From: Datnioides undecimradiatus | Taxonomy: Eukaryota > Chordata > Actinopteri > Lobotiformes > Datnioididae | Length of the DNA stretch: 64,000 bases | NCBI GenBank assembly: GCA_008933995.1 | Contig: WARS01000013.1 | Location: forward strand, 18,045,806 to 18,109,805 | Direction of reading: 5' to 3' | Part shown: positions 51,101 to 62,100 of the stretch, in pieces | Position numbering within the stretch: position 1 is the stretch's first letter | Layout: every line of letters starts with the position of its first letter | Made by a program: the position numbers and the translations under genes | Notes under the pieces: model-generated | What the model was told of the DNA's origin: nothing | The model's database searches: none | Seen by the model: the letters and a program-made list of their open reading frames with translations, nothing else

Positions 51101-51825
51101 GCGCCTGCATGATGATTGTTCAATCTACCGCGACTTGAAATGAAGTGATACACCACCAGCTTTGTTGACACCAAGCAGGAGAGCTGCAGAGAGTTTATTT
51201 TGATTTCCATCCCGCGCCGCTTTGTTTCGGCACTCATAAAAGAGCCGCTCAGTTCCATGAAAGCAGAGCGGGATGGAGGCGAATATATACAGCAGACACA
51301 GCCGAAGAGGGAGAACGCCAGAAAGCAACAGTGTTGGTTTGTTGTTTCCAACTCCCCTAGCACTTAGAGGTTCCCTCCAGCACAGTCTCTCACTGAAATA
51401 TTAATCGTGTTTGACAGCTGTTTTAGCTATGAAAACAAACATGAGACCGGAGCTCTTTTGGAAAGCGCGGAGACATACGCTCGAGCGTGGACTGGCTTAG
51501 ATAAGGAACAACTGTTGTGGACAAAAGGAGTACAGCGCAATGTGGAAACAGCCTCATTAGAAATGTGCCGTCTTTACCAGTGTGAAATTTTGACGAGCTG
51601 TTCAGCATCTCAGCTGTCGTGTCCTCAGGGGTAGTCCTGTAACGTACTAAGTGGAAGAGTATACAGTTTAAAATGTACATTCAGGATGTATATTCAGGTA
51701 AGGAGTCCAACCCCATGTGTGTTTATTGTTTTAGGTGATTCTCCTCTACCTCAACACTTACCAGCCATCCCTGCAACCCCACTGTACTTAACAAGGTGCT
51801 AGAACGATGAGAGGCTCTCTCGCAT

Positions 51826-51861
51826 GCACACGCACACACACACACACGCGCACGCACACAC
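51826..51861. repeat. (CA)n microsatellite with CG interruptions
   Basis: ACACACGCACAC-type run, imperfect. Confidence 0.85.
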
Positions 51862-52980
51862 AGCTCTAGCATGGCAGAGGCAATTTGCAGCATTAAGCTG
51901 CCTGATAGCACATGTCCACCGAGAGTTAGGGAGTGATTTAACGGACATTGCTCACACCAATTAGAGTGAATCAGCCAGGCAACGCTGCAGACGACAAGTG
52001 GATGCCGGTGCTGTCAACACGCAGCCACACACATCTACGGCTCCCACACACCGCGGCAACGGGGTATTTCACTGTTTCTTTTGTGATTAAGAGCATGAAA
52101 ATAGCCCATTTAGATAATCCCTCCCTGTCAGCACCGTCAGCCTGAGAGACACTGACACATCCCATGCACTCATTCCCTCATTACCATACGCCAGTCATTT
52201 CAAGAGGACCGGCTACAAAGCCCCGAAGAATGAGCTGAGGTGAACGGCCACCTGCTTCTCTTTTTTGCGATCACCCGAGCCGCTCCTCGACTCTTCGCCG
52301 GCCAAGCCTGGAGCGACATGACACAGTACGGAGGCCACAAAAAGGGAGAGCCGAGTCGCACCAGTCGACAGAGCCGCGAGAGAAAGAAGGTGCACAAAAG
52401 GATTTCTATTTGCGCGCCCACTGGAGGGGTCAGGCCCAGGAGAGCACCTGATTCATTTCTTCTTGAGGGCTATTAATCTTTTCAAGCACCAGAATCACTT
52501 TGCCTCTCAGGAACAGGAGAGGAGATTGAGTTTTCTATTACAATCAACCAGAGGCAGTGTGTCGCAGGAAGAGGGGGCAGAGATGGCACTGTCCTTGCTG
52601 CTGCCTTTGCCATTTAAAACAAAAACAAGGGAGGGAATACATTATCACGTTAGAGGGATAATTTCAAAATCTCTATTCACAGTACAAGCAAGGTCACAGT
52701 AAATGCGCTGCGGTTATAGCTTCTTTAAATGAAAGGGCCTAATGGTTCACTTAATCTTCAGACATAAAACCTAAATGCTTTCAAATGAGTGCGTGTGTTA
52801 GTTCATATAGCACTTGCTTTTAGCTATATACTCCTAAATATCGTAGCTACACACATTCACATGCATCTTTCCTTGTTTTTGCGTTAACACTGTGTGTGTC
52901 TGCAAGATGCAATTACGCCAATGCTTTTTTTTAAATACTTTGAGGTTGAGAACTCCTAAATAAAATAGCAAGGATGATAA

Positions 52981-53125
52981 TTTAAAGGCATATTTTGAAA
53001 GAAAGCTCATTTGCTTTCTGTTTTGCAGATAAGAAGATCAATGCCACTCTCCTATGCCTGTTAAATATGGAGCCTCAGCTAGGAGACGGTTAGCTTAGCT
53101 TGGCATATAGATTGGAAATGGGGAT
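52981..53125 (+). repeat. Copy of repeat family A
   Basis: Starts TTTAAAGGCATATTTTGAAA and includes GACGGTTAGCTTAGCTTGGC and ATAGATTGGAAATGGGG, matching the 5' half of family A. It is truncated after the core. Confidence 0.6.
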
Positions 53126-53252
53126 CCCGGAGCTTGACTCCAACAATAGCGCGATAAAAGCTCATTACTGATGTTACACTGTGTTAGTTTGGTCTGTGCG
53201 ACCACTGAGGTGTAAATGACATGATTAAGGAATGTGGTTTTAGGGGGGGTTT

Positions 53253-53316
53253 GATATGACCTTCTCATCTAACGCTCGCTTCTTTGACCTTCTCATCTAA
53301 CTCTCGCGAGAGAGAA
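53253..53316 (-). repeat. Tandemly duplicated inverted family-A fragment
   Basis: GACCTTCTCATCTAAC occurs twice, about 28 bp apart. It is the reverse complement of the GAGTTAGATGAGAAG part of family A, so a 28-bp piece of the repeat was duplicated in tandem. Confidence 0.5.
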
Positions 53317-55217
53317 AAAAAGTGTTTGTGTCTGTGTTTGTGGTTACTTTTTTATCCATTGTGCAAAATCCAAAATTCACAAGATATGCTAGTTGCAGTC
53401 AAGCATGATTTGGCCTCGTGCTGTGTTTGGTTTTACTTTTTTACGTAAGCAGGGGGGCCACATGGTTTTTAATCGCCTCATAATGACACCGTCTCTCTGT
53501 CATCAACACCATGGTAAAGAAATGGTATGGTCCATTTTGGGGGTGTGTGACGTTGTACTGAAGGATTCTTCCATGCATGAATTTGGAAAATATATTGTAA
53601 TTTACATATTTTAGATTAAGTGTAAGAAGGATTTATAAATGTTTTAACCCCCACAACATGTTGATTTTACATCTTTTGGTGGTGGTCCAGGTCTTAATTA
53701 GGAGGATCTCCCCTGAAACTCAAACCATACGTATAAAATGTGCAGTTAAGTGTATGAAAATGCTACCTGTCTACACATATGCACTGAGAAAAAGCAAATG
53801 AATCACAAGTCCAATCTTATTAGACATATGCTGTTGCTAATGGTCTAATTACCATGGCGGCCCACATGAGTCCAGAACACATTATTCCACTTTCTTGGGC
53901 CTTTGAGGGTCAAAGAGCACACTCACTACATGAGTAAGAGGCTGATTTATCAAATCTAAGTCAAAACAGAGCATGCACATCACATTAATTACTGCCTTGT
54001 ATAATTTATCAGCTACCATCATTAAACCAGTCTTTTGAAAAATGTCCTTCGGCGAGGAGTATTAATTGCAGAAGAACCTACTGAAGTGCAGAGCTTGGCC
54101 GCAGATCCTCCTCTCAGGCTCCGAGACGGCTGCACTAATGGGGGAATATGGAGGCCACTTTAAAATGAAAAACGGCAACAGAGGCGAGTGTCACTTAATC
54201 AATGTGAAACCCCAGCGGGGAGAGGGAACCACCGCCTGCGGGGGCCGCGCAGTCCCTGGACTCTTGTCCCCAGAAAGATGGGGGGTTTTAAATGGGCCGA
54301 CTTTCACGGCGCAACTCATCTTCGTCACAGCAATGATGGCACTCGCTCCCAATGGGGGTGTTGCAAAGGAGGCTGTCTCTTCTTGGGAGGTGCTTAACAA
54401 CATCATCCGTCATGGCTGCACAATGCAAAAGACACCGCCTACCTAAGGAGCCATCATCACTGGTGGCTCCGGAGCTGCCTTCGTTCACTCGGGATGATGC
54501 TCGCCTTGGAAAAGGCCCGAGGCAACGCTGTGGCTGCACTTGATGAATCAGTCCTTCTGCCAGTTATGAACCATTAGGATCACAAAACCTGACAAAATCT
54601 GCTAATTTGGGTCATATCGGTGTCTCATCTTTCTGCCTCATTTACAGTAATCAACCTAAATCCACTCAGGGGAAACAAATTAAATGTATTTTATTACACT
54701 GGGCAGGTGGATATCGCCGCTGCCGGTGCGTGCGGACATCTCCCGCCTGAGCTGGCCAGAGTGTCAGTTTGTCTCTGCTGGCCTGCTGTTGGCCCCCTTC
54801 TCCTCTATCTCACAGCAGCCTCGGGCCCCAGGGCGCTCTTATCTCTCAAACAAACGGCTCCCGCGCTGCGGTCCCGCTTGCAGCCCTCATCTATCTGCCT
54901 GACATGTGCTTCCTTGTTTGTTTTCTCTCGCCTGTTAGACGCACCCGATGATATTGAGCTGTGTTGACGGCGCTCTTCCATTCATGCCAGATGAATCAAT
55001 CACTCCTGCGTGCTCCGCAGCCCTGTTTAGTGCCGCCAGAGTCTTTTCCACTTCAATCAATGCTGGGGCTTTAGGAAGAGGTTAGTGCTTTTCCTGCTAT
55101 TTATTAGGAAACGAATAGCTCTCAAAAAGTAGCTCTGCCAAGGCGCTTTGGTGGAGTGATGTGCAACAAGAAACAATGACAAATGTCTGTCATTTTGTTG
55201 GAATGACGGTTCTGGTT

Positions 55218-55824
55218 TGTTTATTCGAGCCCGTCGTGCAAATACAGATTGAATTTATCAATATGGATATGAAACATGGGTTGTATGGAAGTTCAACCCC
55301 AATAGAGGATGTCAGTGAACGAAGATGAGATCACCAACGCTGTTAAATTACTATCAGTTATTAAAAAAGTAGCAGGAATGATTTATAAATACAAACACAT
55401 GCTGTTCTGAGGGTAAATGTATATTTTTGTTATATTTGTATGGCATGTAAAACAACTTGGATATAGAACAGCTGTAGCAAAAAGTCAGAAAACACTCACG
55501 GCAAGACAGAAAACATGTCTTATTCTTCTATTTTCACGTGAAATGGAAAAAAATTAAAAGCATACCGTATTCATTAAGATATGAAATGAAGATTCTAATG
55601 AGGCTAAGCAAGTTCATAATAAGAAAATATCATTCTCTGTGTTAAATAATGTCCATCAGAGGAGCATTACAGCACTCCACACTGCAGCTCGGCATTACAA
55701 AGAAAAGAAGCTGCAAAAGTGGAAATAAAATCATTAAAAAACAAAAAAGTAAAACACATTTTCTTACGTGGAGTTAAAAGTTCAAAATGCATCAAGTGGC
55801 TTTCAGGTTCCTCAGCATTCTCTG
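55218..55824 (-). other. shq1: shq1 3' UTR (probable)
   Basis: A/T-rich noncoding block downstream of the shq1 stop. A minus-strand AATAAA (TTTATT on plus) near 55219-55224 could be the poly(A) signal. The extent is inferred. Confidence 0.4.
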
Positions 55825-56482
55825 TCAGCAGATGAAGTCGCTCTCCTCAACATCCTCCTCTGTTTGGACTATGAGCAGAGGATTTCTGCGAGGACTCAGT
55901 TCTAAGAGATTCCCACTGCTGCTCCTCCCAGATGTTGCTTCGGTTTCTGCTGCGGCGCTGCTGGGCTGTGAACAGCTTCTCTCTGCTCTGTAGCTCGAGT
56001 CTTGGGAGATTTTCAGCTCCTCTGACACCCGCTCCCCCAGCTCCTGGATCAGCTGTCTGGAGCCTTGCGAGACTGAGGGGAAGGCGTCCACTTTCCTCTC
56101 TGTTGAGAAGAGTGAGCTCGCGGGCTCCTGGGGGATGGGAGAGGCAGCGGACCTCAGAATGGGCTGTAGAGGGCTGTCCTTAGACAGCTCTCCTCCTCCT
56201 CCTCCTCCTCCTCCTCCTCCTTCATTGGAGCCAGTGCAGCTTTGCCCTTCAGCCTCAGATTCTTCACTCTCATCAGAAGACTCGCTGCTGCTGCTGCTGC
56301 TGCTGCTGTCACTGGAAGCGCTGCTGCTGTCACCCCGGGATGTCGGAGCGCTCTGCTCTTTTTCCTCTTCTTCCGCCACCATTGTCGCTGCCTCCTCTAG
56401 CTCATCAAGTTCCAGGTCCAAGTCTTTTTTCCGCAAGGAGGCTTTTTGTAACGTCGCCGCCAAGGCTGTCATCTTCTTGGAC
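55825..56482 (-). CDS. shq1: SHQ1 terminal coding exon (H/ACA snoRNP assembly factor, C-terminus only)
   Basis: Partial gene: last coding exon, 658 nt, 218 codons plus TGA at 55827-55825. The acceptor is TTATCTTCACAG at 56484-56483, and the first base completes a split Lys codon. It begins SKKMTALAATLQKASLRKK and continues DLDLELDELEEAATMV, which aligns with the end of the SHQ1-specific domain in human SHQ1 (SKKLAALTEALKEVSLTKA). An acidic Ser-rich tract follows, with an eight-Ser run and a ten-Gly run. Near the end, LIQELGERVSEELKIS matches human LIEELGEQL and its continuation. SHQ1 is a nuclear chaperone that holds dyskerin before H/ACA RNA loading (family knowledge). The dyskerin-binding core and the CS domain are not in this window. 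The acidic Ser tract looks like a CK2-type phosphorylation target (inference). The C-terminus LLIVQTEEDVEESDFIC differs from the human end. Confidence 0.9.
56189..56221. repeat. Coding (TCC/GGA)n microsatellite in shq1
   Basis: About 30 bp of TCC on the plus strand. In the shq1 frame it encodes ten consecutive glycines, mostly GGA codons. Confidence 0.95.
56284..56308. repeat. Coding (GCT/AGC)n microsatellite in shq1
   Basis: GCT run on the plus strand, read as AGC in shq1 and giving an uninterrupted eight-serine run within the acidic tract. Confidence 0.95.
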
Positions 56483-56937
56483 CTGTGAAGATAAAAAGTT
56501 GGAACGGGGGACAAGTCAAGAAAGCAAAAAAAAAAATCTGTTTCGTGTTCCTCAGTAAACCTGGCGTTTAACTGCGCAGAGAGAAAGAAAAAAAAGAGAG
56601 ACATCCAGTTACAACTTCATCAGTGGTACCCAAGAGAGCGAGAGAGAGGTACAACGACTGACTGATCGACTGGCTCTGCGTACTAAAGACATAGCCACAG
56701 GATAACCATCTACAAATCTAATACCCATTAACCATATCCCATTCTCATCTGAATGCTAAGTAGACCACGATTTGCAGAGGCGCGGGGGGCTCAATGAAAT
56801 ATGGAAATATGGATGTTTAATAATGTAGGGAGATGAGCAGCACTGATACACGAAGCTCGTGCTCATCTCCTCCCCCACCGCTGCTCTCCCTGCGAGAGGT
56901 GATAAGAGACGGAGAGGGATTACAGGGCGACACGGAC

Positions 56938-56970
56938 CCCTCCTCCTCCTCCTCCTCCTCCTCCTCCTCC
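56938..56970. repeat. (TCC/GGA)n microsatellite in shq1 intron
   Basis: A second, noncoding TCC run of nearly the same length as the coding one about 750 bp away. Confidence 0.95.
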
Positions 56971-58969
56971 GCCACCTCGGCCTGCACATGCAAACACACG
57001 CACACTTTCACCTCTGCAGTCTGAGAGGCTAAGCCAACAGTTAGCGGCTGCAAACAATGCAAGAGGAAAGGTAGCAGCAATTGGTAACCGGCAAACAGCA
57101 CTTGCAGAGGATGGGAGCAAGCAAAGGAACCTTTCACACCAGAAAGATGTGATTTTTATACATTCTAGAGAATAATGGGCTCTCTTTTTAATGAATTCAA
57201 GGGTTGCCAGCAAATCCTGAGAATCTGCTGTGGTGCAGTCTAGTGAGAGAAAAAATATCTTTACGGTCTGATATGAATTTTAAACTGGATATTTCACCCA
57301 ACAATCAGGCTAAAGAGGGAACAAACAGAATGACCCCAAGCACATTGTGTGAATAAATGCTGTGGAATAGAAGCGGGGTAATGCTGAATGGCCCAGCAGA
57401 CTGCAGTTGTGCACGAAGTCTGACTGCAGTACAGTCAATAAAAGTCTGGACGGAGAGAATGACTCCGAGCCGCAGCCCCACAGCTGAACGTCTCCAAAGA
57501 TTAGGATTAAGAGAATGGCCTCGTAAAGCAGTACATTAAACTATGTTCCCATCCCCTGGCTTCACTTTTATAGTGGTGTCACCACAGAAGACACAACAGA
57601 CTCGTTGAAGAGAGGGAAGGTGTTTTATTGCTGATGAATGTCCTCCTACAAGGCCCCATTTGTGTAAAGCCATCAGATTGTTGGGAGGCCCCCGCCTGCA
57701 CATTATTCACGCTGGGAATGCCTGCCATGCTGCCAAAAACTTAAGTGGTTGCTATTCGTCCCCCGGTGTGGTTAGGGCGTGTGTGCCGCCCCCATTGCCA
57801 TGGTGATTACAAGGTGACCTCTGCGGGTCACTGCAATTCAGTCTACGTCCATTCAGCGTGGGATAAAGTGTGTGTGTGTGTGCGTGCGGAGGCGCTACTC
57901 TTCCACAGCCATTCACATTTTCACACTCGGCTCCCGGTGCCCTCTCTGGCCCAATTAACCCACTGCTGAGCGCCAGGATGGCTCCTCATTACCGTGCAGT
58001 CCTAATGAGCTCCCTATTCTGGAGAGTAGCGTGTTTATGGAAGCAGCATGTAGAGGCTGTGCGTTCATTTAAGACCTCAGGAGGGACCGTGTAAACAGAT
58101 CTTATAGTTGTGCTGCATCACACGGACGCACATTCTGCTCTGTACGCTGAAACAGAGAGGAATGGACTGGCGACGCAGGGAAGCTGCGCAGAGACACGGT
58201 GCCTTATTTTTCCACGTACACCTCAATCTTAAAATACCTTTGGCAGTTTTCTCTGTCACACCATGGCAGAATTTAAAAACAGTAGCCAAAGTCGATATTC
58301 CCGCTAACATGCTCGGGCAAGTTGCCAGCCCAGACTGTAGAAATATTCGTGAAAAGTCTTCCCCCTGTGGCTTCAGTCATGCAGCTGTGAGCGCTGCTGA
58401 CATGCACGACTTTCTCAAGCTGCAAAATCTGTAACTTCGATCAAATGTGCCCAGCTGTTGTTGAAATGATATAGCCTTCTTAAAACTTCTTTGACCAATG
58501 TTTAAGGAGTTACATCTTTCCTGAGAAACGGACTGATAGTCTTTGGATGTGTTGACACCAAGAAAAATAAAGAGTAATGCCAGACTTGTCCGTTTATTGA
58601 GATTTATTGAGTCCACAGCCACACTGGCAGCTCAGTTCAGACACACTGTAGCTCTAGGGGTGCCAAAGCAGAAGGCTCATACAAAACAATGAAGGGTCGC
58701 CAAGCAAACCTTTGCTGCAGCTCAACAAGGTGTCATCCTGTAAGGTGCTGTAGAGATCAACTACACCGATACAAGCGCATGTTCATAAACAAGATCAACA
58801 TTGCATTTTACAGTTGACCTTGCAATCGGTAACAAGAAATCAAACAGTTGCTACATCCGAGAAACTCACAGATCTCAAACTGGTTCACTGGCATTCGAAG
58901 CAATGCACCCTCCCAGTGTGGTGGGTTGGTTAAGTGACTGCTCACAGCAGTCCATTGGGCTAAACACTA

Positions 58970-59100
58970 CCACAAGCAAAACGTTTACCAAGTTCACCAT
59001 CTTAGTTTGATGTGTTAGGGTGCAAACATTTGTCAATTATCAGTAAACTGATAATTAACGTATCAGTAGATTTGTATATGCATTTGGTCATGAAGTATTT
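58970..59100 (+). repeat. Family B repeat copy in shq1 intron
   Basis: GTTTACCAAGTTCACCATCT, then TAGTTTGATGTGTTAGGGTG, and later GCATTTGGTCATGAAGTATT keep the family-B order. The middle has been replaced by a short inverted repeat (AATTATCAG ... CTGATAATT). Confidence 0.55.
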
Positions 59101-62100
59101 TACCATTTAAAATGACTGATTCCACACGAGCAAATAACAACAAAAACAATGCAAACTCAGGGGAGCAGGAATGTCAGTGACCATTTTCACTGAAGTCATC
59201 CAACATTTGCAAGCCATTTCACTCAAAATGTGAAAAGCCAAGGCTGTGGTGGCATAAAAGGACAAGTTCTCTGGGCACCATGGGTATCTCCTCCAAATTT
59301 CACGGACTGAAAAATGCACCGTGCTGGAAGAGTTTCTAAATCAGCCGGTGCATTACAAACTGAAGATGATTGCTGGAGACGCCTCGTCTCGCGCGAGCAA
59401 TGCAAAACCTCTATGCACAATCATGTAAACACATAAGCTGTCTGAAGAGGTGACTTATGTGCGAGCAAGAGAAACCACTGCATTCTTTGGATAACTGAGT
59501 CCAGCAATTTTGCGGTCTCCTTGTATGAGAATCGCTGAAGACAGGAACAACATGAGCCAACATCCCCAAGTCCTGCACAAGTTTTTGTGAAAATGACAAA
59601 TAGCTTTTTCCACGATTACTACGGGTTATGAAACATTAATGTAACCTGGACTGATGCTGATGAGTGTGTGCAGGCTGTACGGAGCCTGCTCAGGTCCCAG
59701 GCTCTATAAAAGCCACGTGAGAGCTTCCTGTAGCGAGGCTGGGGCAGAAGAGCCTCCTGCAGCACAGCCACTTCAAAGACTGCCCCGTATTCTCTTTCCC
59801 CCGTGGGAAGTCATTATTGAGTTAGCATTGGGGAGGCGCGCTTGTTTTCTCTCCCCTCCCTTGCTCTGTGGTGGGAGAAGCTCGGCCTGCGGTGAATACA
59901 AAGGCTCTGTCCAGGAGGGGGAGGGATAATGTTGTACACAATCCAGTCATTACTACACCGCTGTTGTGGCTTGCCTTCATTAAACTGAGGAGGGCTGGCT
60001 TTTTCAAGGTTGGAGAACTTCTGGCGAGACAAAGACGCTTCCATCTGCCAAAGTCTGTCGATGCGAATGGGAAGAGAGAGTGTGTATGCGCGTGGGTGTG
60101 CGTACGTGCGGTGTCTCTGTCTGCGAGAGAGCCGCGCTAAATTACAATCTGACATTTCTTTCATCAGGCCCGTGTTCATTGAAAGGGCAACTCATTCAGC
60201 ATGTCTGTGCTCTTCAAAACATCTCAGATAAAGCTTGTCTTCAGATGCATAAATCTGTGTAATATGAGCACCAGATTTCCTCAGTGTAGCTCGCAAAATG
60301 CATCATTCACTAGCTGAGGGGGATAAAAGCCGACGCTGGGAGACGTGATCCGTCAGTGTGACTGAATACTGGAACGGTCTGAGGCACTGGATGCCACTGC
60401 GATTCCCGAAATGAGAAACACAGAAGTATTTATTCAACGGGCCAGTGTTCAGACTTGGTACAGCTGCCTATGGAAGATTTATTGTACCGTACAGCCACTG
60501 ATACATCACAATAATGTGTTGACTGTCAGGTGTTCGGAAAGTGTTGTTTTTTCCCTCTGAGGGCGGATGATCGACCGCTTTGCTGAGGACTTAAAATAAC
60601 TCTACAAGTATTGGAGGAATTGTAGTAACTCAGCGTCAGCGTATTAATAACTACACTCTTGTTTTATACAAGGAGGGACTATGATTAACTTTTAGGATGG
60701 AATATATTTCACTTAGAAATTAGTAGTTTAGGCCATGTGGCTTTGAGCTCTTGGCCTGTCGGACTTCCAGATCTCAACTGATCTCGACTCACCTGAGGGA
60801 GTAAAATATTATTATAACCAATAGGAAAAAATGAACAAATCTTCAAAATAACACCTAGGTTGGAAAAAAAAACCCCAAACAAACTAACGCATGTTAGCAG
60901 AAGAAGAAACTTGTAACAAATTTGTAACAGCGCCTCAGCTGACGGGCTGTGTTTGTATTTCCCACCCCATCATTTAAGTTTAAAAGACAGGTAGAATTTT
61001 TTATTTATTTATTTTTTTTAAATCAACATACAGTTTCTTCACCACTGCAGGATTTGGTTTTGTTTGTGCTAAGAAAAAAAAAAGCCCTAAGGCTTGAAAC
61101 TGAAAGTTGTTTTTGTTTTTCTAACACGACAAGCTTGAAAAAACAAAACTTTTCCAAGTCTGAAATTCACACTAGTGTTGGGATTGTGGGAAAACTACAG
61201 CACGTTCAGACCTTTTGATTTTACTGCCTCCTCGCTCACCTCCTGATCTGTACAGTCCCTTTAACGTCAACGCCCTTAAATTGTATTAACAGTCATTCGG
61301 TTTGTCCGTATCATATCCGACCATTTATACTGGTTAAAGTGGCAGAAATTAGAATATTAGGAGCAGTTGTTTAATCCTGATCTGATAGAGGCACGGGCCC
61401 CGGAGGCTGCGATGACAGAAAACAAATCCTGACACTGTAATCGATTGTAATAACTTGAGTGGGCACTCCAAACACAGAAAGAGGAAATTATGCAAAGTCT
61501 GTGTTTAAGATGAGCCTGTGTACTCAAGACAAAAAAGTGGAGTGGCCTCATGCTGGGAGGAAATCTGTACTACTTATCCCTGTTAGCTGGGAGACATTTG
61601 CGTCTTTGTTCTCCCCAGCGGGGTCTCTAGGATCTCCTCCAGTGCTGGGGCTAACATCAGATAGAGCAGCCACATTATCTGTTTCAAAGCCTTCAGGACG
61701 GGCGTTTGACAGTTGTGTGACGCTGCCCGGTGACTCCAGGCAAGTCCTTCCCAGCATACATCTGGTTTACACATCAGCTGTGCGGTTGCGCGGGGGGGGG
61801 GGCACCAGGAAGCTGCCAGGCTCGGCTACAGGACAATTCCCTATTTCATTCCACATGAGGAGCATCACACCGCAGAAACAGCCTCCAACACCTAATTTCA
61901 ATCCTCTGCCCAAGAGCCCAAGTAAAATTAAAAGGCATATCACGCTAAGTAGCCGATGGGAAAATGGGAGCAATAAGCGCTTTGTGCTTTACAGTCACAC
62001 GGAGAGGTGCGCCGAGGTGAGCTGACCGGCCGTGCTCGACATGGGGGGTGGGTGTTAACAGCATGCCGCCACGCACAAGCGCACTTTCAAGGCGTTTGAC

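Larger units (their letters stand above)
36761..55217. other. rybp/shq1 intergenic region
   Basis: About 18.5 kb between the rybp promoter and the shq1 3' end, with no recognisable coding exon. It contains most of the diverged teleost repeat copies (44905-45380, 46607-46905, 47955-48255, 52981-53125, 53253-53316), a possible repeat at 39290-39420, pyrimidine and GT/CA tracts (40816-40851, 41790-41836, 51826-51861) and an A20 run (45024-45043). The human interval between these genes is far larger and also lacks coding genes. Confidence 0.75.

Noticed and set aside
61459-62025. 188-codon plus-strand ORF in shq1 intron
   Set aside because: No recognisable domain or biased codon use; it crosses a G11 run. 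Most likely chance.
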